A DNA stretch of 64,000 bases from Rhizobium oryzihabitans (GCF_010669145.1 NZ_CP048640.1:12296-76295); one strand, 5' to 3'. Counted from the first letter of the stretch, positions 49,696 to 59,082 are shown. The notes: generated from the sequence alone by a model not told the origin. Program-made: numbers and translations.

Positions 49696-50701
49696 TTCGA
49701 CCTTTGCCAGCGACGATACGTATTTTCTTCGAAAGGCACTGAAGCCACTCACAGAGTTTCTGAGCGATCCTACGGTTGTCGAGATCTCGGTGAATGGACC
49801 AGGCCGCGTCTTTGTCGAACGTCTTGGCGATGTCCATATGACGGAACACAGCATTCCAGATCTGACCAAAGACGAAATCGAACTTCTCGCAACCCAGGTC
49901 GCCGGAAGGTCCAGCCAGTTCGTTAACAAGGCAAATCCTATCTTGAGCGCTTCCCTTCCAACGGGGGAGCGCATTCAGTTCGTGCTGGAGCCAGTCGCCG
50001 TAGATGGCGGCGTGGTTTCGATCCGCAAGCAGGTCGTGAGCGACTATTCACTTGAAGATTATCGCGACGCTGGCGCCCTAGATCGCGTCGAGGTCATGAC
50101 TGGCGGACTATCGGAAACCGATAAACGCCTCATGGCTCACCTTCAGAACGGCGAGATTTTCGACTTCCTGAAAGATGCGATCGAACACCGCGTGTCGATT
50201 TTGATCAGCGGCGGTACGGCGTCCGGAAAGACAACCTTTCTGAACGCTTGCCTCAAAGCAGTCCATCCTGGCGAACGCATCATCACCCTTGAAGACACGC
50301 GCGAACTCAATCCACCACACAGGAACGTTGTGCACCTGGTTGCATCGAAAGGATCCCAAGGAACGGCGGACGTCGATATGCTGAAACTCCTCGAGGCATC
50401 TTTGCGTATGCGGCCGGATCGCCTGTTCGTCGGCGAAATTCGCGGCGCAGAAGCTTTTACCTTCCTGCGCGCCATCAACACAGGCCATCCCGGCTCAATG
50501 GCGACAATCCACGCGGACACGCCAAGCGGAGCCTACGAACAGCTTTGCATGATGGTTATGCAGGCGGGACTTTCCGGCGGCTTCAGCAAGGCAGATCTGA
50601 TGTCCTACATCAAGTCCGTGATCCCGATCGTCGTGCAGCTGCGCAAGGTGGGCGGCAAGCGCGGGATTTCAGAGATAGCATTCTCGAAAGATATCGAATG
50701 A
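49676..50701 (+). CDS. virB11: VirB11 secretion ATPase
   Basis: 341 residues with a GTG start. Walker A ISGGTASGKTTFLNA (about 175-189), Asp box RIITLEDTRELNPPHRN, Walker B DRLFVGEIRGAEAF, and His box GHPGSMATIHADTP. A hexameric traffic ATPase at the inner membrane. Overlaps virB10 by 20 bp and virD4 by 4 bp. Confidence 0.95.
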   Translation: MNVAFDNSTFASDDTYFLRKALKPLTEFLSDPTVVEISVNGPGRVFVERLGDVHMTEHSIPDLTKDEIELLATQVAGRSSQFVNKANPILSASLPTGERIQFVLEPVAVDGGVVSIRKQVVSDYSLEDYRDAGALDRVEVMTGGLSETDKRLMAHLQNGEIFDFLKDAIEHRVSILISGGTASGKTTFLNACLKAVHPGERIITLEDTRELNPPHRNVVHLVASKGSQGTADVDMLKLLEASLRMRPDRLFVGEIRGAEAFTFLRAINTGHPGSMATIHADTPSGAYEQLCMMVMQAGLSGGFSKADLMSYIKSVIPIVVQLRKVGGKRGISEIAFSKDIE

Positions 50702-52782
50702 GCGTGAACAACTATCGGCTGTTCTATCTAGCATTTTGTCTCGCCATCGCATTTATGATCTGGTCGCTCTCCTACGGAGCGTTGCTTGGGATAATCTACA
50801 AAGACCCTCGCATACTAAATTTGACGCTCGGCAGTCAGCCCTTCGCACCGATCCTGCAGCTTTGGTATTTTGCCTCGAACGTTGTTCTACAGCGCGTTGC
50901 GCTGATGGCGATGGTTCCGACAATCGCGATCGTAGCCGTCGTCGCTTATGTGGGGCTGCGGCAAAGCTCACAGCCACTCGGACACGCAGCGTTCCAGACC
51001 GTCGCCGATCTGCGACGGGGAAAATGGTTTCGGAAAGACGGTCATATCTTCGGGCGTCATGGCAAAAACATCCTTCGGACAAAAGACGATCGACATCATC
51101 TGGTCATCGGCCCGACCCGCTCCGGTAAAGGTGCGGGCTATGTTATTCCCAATGCCCTGATGCATGTTGGCTCGATGCTCGTCACGGATTTGAAGGGCGA
51201 GATCTACACGGCAACAGCCGCGCACCGCCGCAAGATGGGCAACCAAGTCTATCTGTTTTCTCCGGGTCAAGAGGAAACGCACCGCTGGAACCCGATGGAC
51301 TTCATTCGCGGCGATCGCGGAAACCGGACCACAGATATCCAGAACATGGCCTCGATCCTCGTCCCCAAGTCCTCGGCCGGCGACGGTGGTTTTTGGCAGC
51401 TGATGGCGCAGCGCGTCGCGGCCGGCTTGATCAGCTATGTCGAGGAAAGCGAATTCTACGAAGGCCGCAGAAACCTCGGCGAAGTCAGTTCTCTTCTCAA
51501 TTCCGGGGAGCCGCTTCAAACCCTCATGAAGCTCATTATGGAGAACGAACCATATCTCTCCAAATTCACGAAAGAGAGCTTCAACGCCTATATTGCCCTG
51601 CCGGAAAAGACCGCTGGTTCGGCGATAACCGAACTGCAGAATGCACTGGCTCCTTTCCAGAACGAGCGGATCGTGGCGGCGACCGAGACAACGGACATCG
51701 ACCTGGCCATGATGAACCGTAAACCGATCTCGGTATATCTCGCGCCAAACATCACCGACATCACCATCTTGCGCCCTCTGCTGACGCTGTTTGTGCAGCA
51801 GCTAATGAACCTCCTGACCCTGGAGCACAATCCAAACGCAGTGCCGGTCTATTTCCTGCTCGATGAGTTCCGCCAGCTCAAAAAGATGGACGAGATCATG
51901 ACCAAGCTGCCCTATGTGGCAGGCTACAATATCAAACTCGCCTTCATCATCCAGGACATCAGCAATCTTGATGAGATCTATGGCGAAAAATCGCGGCAAT
52001 CGCTTCTCGGCAACTGCGGTTATCAATTGATCCTTGGTGCCAACGATCAGACCACGGCGGAATATGTTTCGCGGGCGCTCGGGAAACAGACAATACGCTA
52101 TCAGTCAGAATCCCGGACCATTGAACTCGTCGGGCTGCCGCGCCGAACCAAGGTCGAGCAAATCCGCGAGCGCGATCTGATGATGCCACAGGAAGTCCGC
52201 AAAATGGCGGACAAGAATTTCGTGCTGTTGATCGAGGGGCAAAGCCCGATATTCGGTGACAAGCTCCGGTACTTCGAGACCGAACCGTTCAAAACAGCTG
52301 AGGCTTACTCGAAGGCTAATCGTCCAGCCGTAGGCAAGATCTCCTTGCCAGTTCACAAGCCTGTCCCACCTCTCACAGAAGAATACCTTAACGCATGCCG
52401 AAAGGAGGAGAGGACCGCTGCGGAGGTACCGCGGCCGGACGAACCTTCCGAAGCTGCGCCGGTGGAGAATGTCATCAGGGCAACGGGACGGATCTCGGAC
52501 ATTGCGCCTGTTATGGCAGCTGAAGCGGTGACCGACGATGGGTTCGCGCTCAAGGTCCTCGAACCAAAGCGAACCATGGTTGCTGAGCCTGTCGCTCTGG
52601 ACGAGGAACTTTCCCTCGAGGAGGGAATTACGCTCAAGGTATTGGGTGCGAAGAAGGCCATACCGGTGGACCTGTTCGATGAGACGGTCACGGACGCGGA
52701 AAGACGCACATCCAGCGCCAAGAAGAAAAGTTCGTTGAAGACGTTAAAGCAGGTTGTTCTTGATCTTCCCGAGACCGACTGA
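50698..52782 (+). CDS. virD4: VirD4 type IV coupling protein
   Basis: 694 residues. Two N-terminal membrane helices (FYLAFCLAIAFMIWSLSYGA; MVPTIAIVAVVAYVGL). Walker A VIGPTRSGKGAGYVIP (about 140-155), Walker B PVYFLLDEFRQLKKM, then an acidic C-terminal tail. It recruits the relaxase-DNA complex to the VirB channel. The ATG overlaps the virB11 stop. Confidence 0.95.
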   Translation: MSVNNYRLFYLAFCLAIAFMIWSLSYGALLGIIYKDPRILNLTLGSQPFAPILQLWYFASNVVLQRVALMAMVPTIAIVAVVAYVGLRQSSQPLGHAAFQTVADLRRGKWFRKDGHIFGRHGKNILRTKDDRHHLVIGPTRSGKGAGYVIPNALMHVGSMLVTDLKGEIYTATAAHRRKMGNQVYLFSPGQEETHRWNPMDFIRGDRGNRTTDIQNMASILVPKSSAGDGGFWQLMAQRVAAGLISYVEESEFYEGRRNLGEVSSLLNSGEPLQTLMKLIMENEPYLSKFTKESFNAYIALPEKTAGSAITELQNALAPFQNERIVAATETTDIDLAMMNRKPISVYLAPNITDITILRPLLTLFVQQLMNLLTLEHNPNAVPVYFLLDEFRQLKKMDEIMTKLPYVAGYNIKLAFIIQDISNLDEIYGEKSRQSLLGNCGYQLILGANDQTTAEYVSRALGKQTIRYQSESRTIELVGLPRRTKVEQIRERDLMMPQEVRKMADKNFVLLIEGQSPIFGDKLRYFETEPFKTAEAYSKANRPAVGKISLPVHKPVPPLTEEYLNACRKEERTAAEVPRPDEPSEAAPVENVIRATGRISDIAPVMAAEAVTDDGFALKVLEPKRTMVAEPVALDEELSLEEGITLKVLGAKKAIPVDLFDETVTDAERRTSSAKKKSSLKTLKQVVLDLPETD

Positions 52783-52822
52783 GCGGCTTGGTCAGGTTGC
52801 AAGGGAGGGAGGGGAGGGAAGA

Positions 52823-53056
52823 ATGACGAAAGTGAAAGAACCTCTTTGGCCAGACGAATATCCTGATCGTTTTATCGATTGCCAAGAAGCTCTAATGCCC
52901 GGTTTTCTAGTCCTTCTGGAAAGCGCTGTCGCCTCTGGTTGGACTGAAAATGAGGCGATAGCCGCGCTTACTGAGCTCGCCGACGGCCGCTGGCTTGCTA
53001 ATGGCGAAAACATTGACCTTCAGAGAGTTCTGGCATCCATAAAACGCCGTTCTTGA
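52823..53056 (+). CDS. Small hypothetical protein
   Basis: 77 residues, MTKVKEPLWPDEYPDRFIDC, preceded by a purine-rich GGGAGGGGAGGG stretch. Helical and acidic (LLESAVASGWTENEAIAALT). No family recognised. It may be the last gene of the virD4 transcript (40-bp gap). Confidence 0.55.
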   Translation: MTKVKEPLWPDEYPDRFIDCQEALMPGFLVLLESAVASGWTENEAIAALTELADGRWLANGENIDLQRVLASIKRRS

Positions 53057-53104
53057 CTCTTCTGCGCAATGAGAACAATATAGGAACACCAGCCCTAACA
53101 ATAC

Positions 53105-53872
53105 GTGAGACCCAACGTGCCTGTTCGCGCGAATGCATCCACTTTGGCCGAGCTTCAGGACGCAATCGACAAGATCGAAGGCGTATCTCGAAGCGAACGC
53201 AAGGTACTGCCTTTCGGAGTGCCGGCGATCGATAACCATCTGCCGTATGGTGGGCTCGCCTATGGCGCCATCCACGAAATCGGCGGAGGCGGAGGCGATA
53301 CCGTTGTCGGCGCGTCATCGGCATTGTTCACAGCTGGCATTGCCGCCAGGACAACCGGCAAAGTTCTGTGGTGTCTGACGCGCACAGATTTGTTTCCACC
53401 TGCGCTTGCCCAAGCCGGCCTCGATCCCAACCGGGTTATTTTTGTGGAATCTGACAACGAGCTGGGCGTTTGCGAGGCCTTTGAGGAAGCCTTACGGTTC
53501 GGCGGACTTGCGGCCGTGGTCGCGGAGATGGTTCGCTTGCCCATGGACATTTCTCGGCGCTTCCAACTGGCGGCCGAAAAGACGGGGACTCTCGGTCTTG
53601 TCCTACGCCGATGGCGCCGGCAACAAGAAGCTACGGATTTTGGCAACCCCACAGCCGCGGCGACGAGATGGCGTGTTAGCCCACTTGCCTCAGAGCCGTT
53701 ACCTGTAGAGGGTATCGGCCGCCCGCGCTGGGTGCTGGAAATGATACGGCAGAGGGCAGGGGAATGTTTCGATGTTGAAGTGGCCGCCTGCGATCACAGA
53801 GGGCAAATGGCCGAAGTCGAACACTGGCGGCATTTCAGACCCGGTACGGTCGCTTCGGTGGGCTGGAAATGA
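53105..53872 (+). CDS. imuA: ImuA-like RecA-related protein (orphan)
   Basis: 255 residues with a GTG start. It resembles ImuA, a RecA-fold accessory of the SOS mutagenesis cassette imuA-imuB-dnaE2: LPFGVPAIDNHLPYGGLAYG, AIHEIGGGGGDTVVGASSAL, VLWCLTRTDLFPPALAQAGL, GTLGLVLRRWRRQ. The Walker A position is degenerate (no GKT/S). ImuB and DnaE2 do not follow; the next gene is a zinc-ribbon protein, so the cassette is incomplete on this DNA. Confidence 0.78.
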   Translation: MRPNVPVRANASTLAELQDAIDKIEGVSRSERKVLPFGVPAIDNHLPYGGLAYGAIHEIGGGGGDTVVGASSALFTAGIAARTTGKVLWCLTRTDLFPPALAQAGLDPNRVIFVESDNELGVCEAFEEALRFGGLAAVVAEMVRLPMDISRRFQLAAEKTGTLGLVLRRWRRQQEATDFGNPTAAATRWRVSPLASEPLPVEGIGRPRWVLEMIRQRAGECFDVEVAACDHRGQMAEVEHWRHFRPGTVASVGWK

Positions 53873-54156
53873 AGCACAGGCGCGGAATAGAACTGGCGGG
53901 CCCGGGTCGTGACGAGGTCGTGTACGTCGGCGCGCTGGCCGAAGCTCTACACAAGACCTTCGACGACATACGAGAGTGGGAAACTCTGGGCGCGCATTGC
54001 GCCAATTGTGAACGAGAAGGATGGTTGCTGCGTTGGGAGCTCCAGCGTAAGTGGGGTGCAGGTACCTATATAGGATCTCTTACTGGTCGGCTAAGATGTC
54101 GGGCTTGTGGAAACAAAAAGGGCAACAACTGGATATTGGGGCGGCTGCCGCGATGA
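53869..54156 (+). CDS. Small zinc-ribbon-like protein
   Basis: 95 residues coupled to imuA by an ATGA overlap. Two CxxC pairs (AHCANCEREGW and LRCRACGNKKGN) about 35 residues apart suggest a zinc ribbon, probably nucleic-acid-binding. No family recognised. Confidence 0.65.
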   Translation: MKHRRGIELAGPGRDEVVYVGALAEALHKTFDDIREWETLGAHCANCEREGWLLRWELQRKWGAGTYIGSLTGRLRCRACGNKKGNNWILGRLPR

Positions 54157-54189
54157 CGATCGGAGCCAGATTCGATAGGCATCTATACA

Positions 54190-54954
54190 TTACAGAAGTC
54201 GTTTATTGCCAGTGCGTATGAAATCGTCATATGCGGCTAGTGTCGCCTTAACTTTGGGGGTCAGGGCATTTCGCAGATCCTCGTATGCGAGCTGATCTTC
54301 GCTACTGACCACAAGGGCGCGATCAATATTCCAGTCTGGCTGCATACAGAACCTACCCGGACCATATGAGAAGAAGTGCATCGACGTAAACTTCGTTAAT
54401 TCGTCGAGACATCTTTCCAGTTCGTCTGCCTTAGATTCCATTGTCGCGTCATTAAACTTGTTCGTGGTCGCCTCTAGGAGGTAGTAGGCTTGATTCAATA
54501 GTTGGCCTTCTTGCGTCGTATAAGCGTGATCATCGATAATATTTGATAGAGCGCTTTTAAATCGAGGTTCTGAAACCGTTATAAGGAATTGGTTGAATAT
54601 CGGCGCATCATGCCCACGAACTCGAGCGTATGCTGCGTCCTCTCTAGCCGTCGCGGTTCGTTTGCTCATGACCTCCAGCCAAGACATCAAGAGATGGTAA
54701 CTTAGCCCCATCGCAACAAGAACCACTGACCACCAAGGGCTCGCAGTGCCTTCCATCTGATAATCAAATACGATTTTGACAATCGCCTGAACGAGCGGCA
54801 TCCATATTGGTGTGAACAGAAGCCCTACACCACCACTGACTACGATAAGTGCAATTCTATTGTGGGGGAGGCCTCGTACAGCGGGATAGACCCGCAGAAA
54901 CAAATCTACGATTAGGTTGCCCCATTCCCTGATGTTTTCTCGATTTTTTGACAA
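54190..54954 (-). CDS. Membrane protein with a cytoplasmic C-domain, unknown
   Basis: 254 residues. Two membrane helices (about 33-62, LIVVSGGVGLLFTPIWMPLV; and 72-96, WWSVVLVAMGLSYHLLMSWL), then a ~155-residue soluble domain (FNQFLITVSEPRFKSALSNI; LLEATTNKFNDATMESKADE). No family recognised. The region 54.1-58.6 kb looks more AT-rich than the plasmid backbone, which suggests recent acquisition together with the neighbouring nuclease-like gene. Confidence 0.65.
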   Translation of the reverse strand: MSKNRENIREWGNLIVDLFLRVYPAVRGLPHNRIALIVVSGGVGLLFTPIWMPLVQAIVKIVFDYQMEGTASPWWSVVLVAMGLSYHLLMSWLEVMSKRTATAREDAAYARVRGHDAPIFNQFLITVSEPRFKSALSNIIDDHAYTTQEGQLLNQAYYLLEATTNKFNDATMESKADELERCLDELTKFTSMHFFSYGPGRFCMQPDWNIDRALVVSSEDQLAYEDLRNALTPKVKATLAAYDDFIRTGNKRLL

Positions 54955-55122
54955 CTTCCTGCCCTTTGCAAATCTCCGGCCCGGATATGGCGCAATTTCA
55001 GAGCTTTGTCTCGGACAAGGTGTGCGAAGTAAGTTTTCTATCTGGGTTTCGCTCGTGCAGCTGCGGGCGATATCGAGCCCTGCTAGGAGGACCAGAAACT
55101 GAAGCCCGATGACCTCGACATG

Positions 55123-56025
55123 TTAAAGGTCAATTGCTTGGCGGACACGCTTCAAGCCCTCATCGGCATTTGCGTACACGCCTTCGCGAATTAGTATCTC
55201 GCCAGTGGAGGTCAATACCACCCATAAACAGTTTTCTAGTGGATCGTCCTTTGGAACGAGCGCGCTTAACTCGGGATCGTTGCTCGGTCCAACTACTGCC
55301 ACGAAGTGCTGGTCAACAAGTCGTTTCGTGGTTTGGTATTCCATGAAGTATCCAAGGGAATAATCAAGCTTGCTGTGCGTAGGGTGGTCTGGATCATAAA
55401 TAACAATAAAAACCATCGTGTTCCGCTCTGCGGCTTCGGCCCGAGCGGACTGCAAATCATCGTGTGGAGCTCGCAGGAAGAATTTGTTGGTACTCAGTTG
55501 AGGATCGGCTGATGGTGATGTTATCGCTGCCGCGCGTGATGCTTGGATCCAGCGGTTGAAAGATTTCGGCATATAGCGAGCTGCCAGCACTCTCCCTCTT
55601 GGGCTGTCCAGCAACTTTCGTTCAACCACTTCGCTATCGAGCTGCAGATACTCAAAGTCTGGCTGAAGAGCACGGAGGGTCTGACCTAAGCCGCTGCTTG
55701 GGAGGGTGGAGTAGAACGAGACGAAGCCCTGGCAACGGTGCGTGTATAGGCGGTCACGAATATTGATTTCGTCACCCGGGCTGACGGATGCGCCCGAGTG
55801 CGCTTTGTGTTTACAGCTCACCAACCAACGAACAACATTCACACCACCTGGACCTGAGCGATCCTCTTCGACGATAAGATCGCGACCACCATCTGCGCCC
55901 CGGTCTGGTTGTTCAATAATTCTAAAACCTTCAGAGTCAAAAAATTCCCTTGCGAAAAGTTCGAAGCGATCTCTGTCGGGACCACTCTGTGCCGACGCAA
56001 TCTCGGTGAAATCCAAAGCTGCCAT
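55123..56025 (-). CDS. Restriction-endonuclease-like / thioredoxin-like fusion
   Basis: About 300 residues. The N-terminal half is a Mrr-like PD-(D/E)xK nuclease: RFELFAREFFDSEGF, RGADGGRDLIVEED (Asp 49) and WLVSCKHKAHSG (CKHK in place of QxK/ExK). The C-terminal ~110 residues look like a thioredoxin-like fold (NTMVFIVIYDPDHPTHSKLD ... LWVVLTSTGEILIREGVYAN) without a CxxC pair. The ATG at 56025 is preferred over a TTG at 56034. It fits a DNA-targeting defence or conflict protein (inference). Confidence 0.65.
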   Translation of the reverse strand: MAALDFTEIASAQSGPDRDRFELFAREFFDSEGFRIIEQPDRGADGGRDLIVEEDRSGPGGVNVVRWLVSCKHKAHSGASVSPGDEINIRDRLYTHRCQGFVSFYSTLPSSGLGQTLRALQPDFEYLQLDSEVVERKLLDSPRGRVLAARYMPKSFNRWIQASRAAAITSPSADPQLSTNKFFLRAPHDDLQSARAEAAERNTMVFIVIYDPDHPTHSKLDYSLGYFMEYQTTKRLVDQHFVAVVGPSNDPELSALVPKDDPLENCLWVVLTSTGEILIREGVYANADEGLKRVRQAIDL

Positions 56026-56256
56026 GTGTATCAATATCGCCTGTGGTAAGCGGAAGTCAGTTATAGGAGCGCCGTTTGGGCGAGGACTGTGAATGTCTGG
56101 ACAAAATGTTAGCGCCGCGCAACCGGTTTCATTCTCTATGTAATTACTTGATTAACCGATTGATTTCAGTTGCCGAACCGGAGCATTCCATAATAGTGTT
56201 TCACCAATTGTAGGAAACAACTGATTATGCGAACCCCTCAAGGAAAAACCCGGTAG

Positions 56257-56946
56257 ATGCGCGAGTGGTTTCCGCTTACGAACTATGAATTCTACGCCTT
56301 CGTTTCATCGGGCATGTTGCTTGTTGCGACGGTTGATTATTGCTTCACGGGCGAGATTTTAGTTGGCCGAACAGATTGGACGATTGTTCAGGGGGTTTTT
56401 TGGACGATTGTCTCTTATGTATTGGGACAAATTTGTGCAGCTCCCTCAGCTACTCTTATTGAGTTTGTTCTGGCTCGAGGTTTCCTGCGTTCTCCGTCTG
56501 CTGTCGCTCTTGGCATCGGTAAGAGGAGATGGCGGGACTATGTGGCAGCCTGGCTGTTCGCCAATCGCGAATATGCTCCGTTAGCTAAACCCGTGCAGGA
56601 CCGCATCAAGAACGCGGCCAGCGCAAAACTTAATGTGCCGACAGCTACTCTCACCGCAGAAGCCATTTTCCAGGTCGCCTTCCCAGCGGCGAGAGAAAAA
56701 GAGGATTCCATTAAGCGCCTGGATAGCTTCCAAAATAACTACGGTTTTTGTCGCAATATCTGCTTCGTTGGAATAGTTGCCACTTTTATGCTGAGCTATC
56801 ATTACTATCAGCAACCTACTGAAAAAGGTTTCTGGATTCTGATTGCAGCGATTTTCACGGCAATAGGGATGTTTGGCCGTTTTCTGAAATATTATTCAGC
56901 CTACGCGCGCCAAGTATTGACTGCGTACAGTCATAGTATTTCCTAG
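56257..56946 (+). CDS. Four-helix membrane protein, unknown
   Basis: 229 residues. Two N-terminal hydrophobic segments (FVSSGMLLVATVDYCF; VQGVFWTIVSYVLGQICAA), a soluble central region, and two C-terminal helices (NICFVGIVATFMLSYHYY; FWILIAAIFTAIGMFGRFL). No family recognised. It converges with the MBL-fold gene, overlapping it by 4 bp. The pairing may be functional. Confidence 0.65.
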   Translation: MREWFPLTNYEFYAFVSSGMLLVATVDYCFTGEILVGRTDWTIVQGVFWTIVSYVLGQICAAPSATLIEFVLARGFLRSPSAVALGIGKRRWRDYVAAWLFANREYAPLAKPVQDRIKNAASAKLNVPTATLTAEAIFQVAFPAAREKEDSIKRLDSFQNNYGFCRNICFVGIVATFMLSYHYYQQPTEKGFWILIAAIFTAIGMFGRFLKYYSAYARQVLTAYSHSIS

Positions 56947-58037
56947 TCCTCCTGCGTGTCAGGATATGGTAGGCTTATTGCGGCCGACCATCCTTGACGT
57001 TCTGGCGCATTGCGATAAATCCGTTTGGTACCTCGCCCGTCCCCGGTGCTAAGCACTCTTGCTCCACGGTGCCGGAGGCCACGTATCGTTGCTTTACGGG
57101 GGTGGCTTGGGTCTTCGCGCGCCGCACTGATAATGGCGGTGAATTGGCCTTTATCTTCTTCTGGAGGGCTATCGAGACGCTCCCCTAGCCAACGATCCAG
57201 AATTTCGGTCGATACGTTGCGGCGTGAACCGTGATGAGGCGTTTGAAATCGGTTAATACCAGGCAATGTCAATCCAGCCAAAGGTGCATAATCTGCGGCT
57301 TCGTCCATTCCTTCACGGCCTGCATCTGCGGTCAACAAAATTTTGTCATTGTTCAGATGGGCGAACTGAACAATGCTCATCTCGTTTTCGTTGGATGTGG
57401 CTTCAGGAGAGAACTTTTCTTCGCCCCAGCCCATTTGGATATACGCTATCGCTTTTTTTGCGACCTCTACTAATGCATCGAGGCCAAACCAATTGATACC
57501 TCGTGCCTCTTCGATCACCTCAGGTGTTCGATCGGAATGCGCAACAAGCTCAATGAAGCGCTGTCGGCTGGGGGCTAGCACGGTAAAGGCTCCGATGGTT
57601 GCCCCTTGAAATGCGTCTCGGATATCGACGCCTTGTTTGATGGCGAGTTTTTCGATGTCATCCAAGTAAGGATAGAGCCGGTGCAAGCGGCTTTCGAGGT
57701 GCGGGATGGAGTTGCATGTAGGGAAATAGTGGATCATGTCCGCTGCGTGGACCCACGGGCGATTCATCCAGAGCGTGCCGACTTCGAAATTTTCGAGGAT
57801 CTTAATGATCCCTTCTGCGTGGTCCTGATCAGGATGGGTAACAACAACATGATCTATCTTATCGGGGTTGCCGTAGTGCTGCCTGATGTGGGTCACCAAG
57901 GCGTCTCCGGTAGCTGCGTATCCTGCATCAACAACGTGAATAGAAGTTTGCCCCCACCGCTCATAGCGGATTGCGATTGCATCGCCGCTCTTACTCGTAT
58001 GGACCTCTAAGAAATCGAGTTCGTAAAAATCAGCCAT
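56943..58037 (-). CDS. MBL-fold metallohydrolase (ComEC-type)
   Basis: 364 residues starting MADFYELDFLEVHTSKSGDA. Metal-binding HPDQDHAEG (H68, D70, D72, H73) after DHVVVT, an ILLTADAG strand and a TPHHGSRRN motif, as in ComEC-like stand-alone metallo-beta-lactamase-fold proteins. The substrate is unknown; nucleic acids or nucleotides are usual for relatives. The start at 58037 fits the domain; the frame to 58139 is discarded. Confidence 0.78.
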   Translation of the reverse strand: MADFYELDFLEVHTSKSGDAIAIRYERWGQTSIHVVDAGYAATGDALVTHIRQHYGNPDKIDHVVVTHPDQDHAEGIIKILENFEVGTLWMNRPWVHAADMIHYFPTCNSIPHLESRLHRLYPYLDDIEKLAIKQGVDIRDAFQGATIGAFTVLAPSRQRFIELVAHSDRTPEVIEEARGINWFGLDALVEVAKKAIAYIQMGWGEEKFSPEATSNENEMSIVQFAHLNNDKILLTADAGREGMDEAADYAPLAGLTLPGINRFQTPHHGSRRNVSTEILDRWLGERLDSPPEEDKGQFTAIISAAREDPSHPRKATIRGLRHRGARVLSTGDGRGTKRIYRNAPERQGWSAAISLPYPDTQED

Positions 58038-58059
58038 GGTTTCTACCTTTCTGATACAC

Positions 58060-58340
58060 TTATAAGGCGAAATGTCTAGAATATACAATGCAGCTCGAAG
58101 GAATGCCGGTGTAATGCACATAAAAGTTATGCAGGTCACTGGCGTGATCCTCGTCCATGTTAGTTACGATAACTCTCTCCAGGTTCGTAACACCCTGCTG
58201 GGGTAAATAGACCGAAGGACGCCAGCCTGTCGTGGGGTTATGCCCAGCATCAATCAAGAAATGTTTGCCATTGTCCGTTGAAAAAAGGTACGCCCACCGT
58301 GTTCAACGTCGAATATTGGGATCCAGTGATTCAGTTGTTT
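58060..58340 (-). pseudogene. Second MBL-fold hydrolase, frameshifted N-terminal fragment
   Basis: On the minus strand WIPIFDVEHGG is followed, after a frame change near 58283-58300, by AYLFSTDNGKHFLIDAGHNP ... VIVTNMDEDHASDL. This is the start of another MBL protein with a changed metal motif (NMDEDH). The frame then stops at 58060. It is a decayed relative, not a copy, of the gene at 56943-58037. Confidence 0.6.
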
Positions 58341-58877
58341 TGCGCCGACGAACCTTCAACGCATGAAGGCGTTCTGGCGGTGGCACTGGTGCCAAGACCT
58401 GCCAGTTGCAAGCCGCGTGACCGATGGTTGGCTGCGAGATCAGCGGAAGAGGCTCAGTGTTGCGGCCATTCGATCGGCAATGGTTGTTGCGAATAGTGAG
58501 CTTATTGTCCGCTTTGGGCCGAAAGCGGCCTTAGCACAAGGTGAAGACGATGAAACGAGTTATGTTATAACATATCGCATAATCTGTATTATGGAACTAA
58601 ATCATTGATTTTATTATTGAAGTTCCTTCTTGAGCGAATCCGCTCCGCTATGCAGTAGAACGAGGCATGAAGCCGATCATCAATACGTCAAATTCCTAGT
58701 TTCACATCAAATTCTTGAAAGCCACCTTCATTCCAAGCCGCTAAAATTGCCCCGTTCCCCCAATTTGGTAATAAGGGAGCCGCGCCGTCGCCTCTGTATT
58801 CGTAGCAGAGGCGGCGGCTTTCCAGCTTCCGCCCCTCGCAGACGGCTAAGCCGGGCTAACCCGGCTTCCTTTGATAA
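58341..58877. other. Intergenic region with hairpins, no gene
   Basis: About 540 bp, AT-rich in the left half. Two hairpins near the right end: GCCGTCGCCTCTG with CAGAGGCGGCGGC (58784-58818), and AAGCCGGG-CTAA-CCCGGCTT (58848-58867). The latter lies just beyond the end of the leftward relaxase operon and could be its terminator, though no T run follows on that strand. Confidence 0.5.
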
Positions 58878-59081
58878 TCAGAACGGCCAGTAGCTGGCGA
58901 TCAATTGATACCATTGCTGCAGATGGACCCAAGCGACATCGAGCGCTGCGCCCACAACAAACACCACAACGAAAAGAAAGACAGCCACAAAGACCGCTGG
59001 GACTACAGAACCGGCAAGTTGCGCGTCCTCGTCAGCGACTTTCTGCTCGTAGACCATTTGAAGAAGGCTTTTTCCGTTCAT
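58878..59081 (-). CDS. Small membrane protein downstream of the relaxase
   Basis: 67 residues, MNGKSLLQMVYEQKVADEDA, then one long hydrophobic segment (SVVPAVFVAVFLFVVVFVVG) and an aromatic tail. The ATG follows the relaxase stop by 1 bp, so they are co-expressed. A role in conjugation or surface exclusion is conceivable; no family recognised. Confidence 0.65.
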   Translation of the reverse strand: MNGKSLLQMVYEQKVADEDAQLAGSVVPAVFVAVFLFVVVFVVGAALDVAWVHLQQWYQLIASYWPF

Positions 59082-59082
59082 C

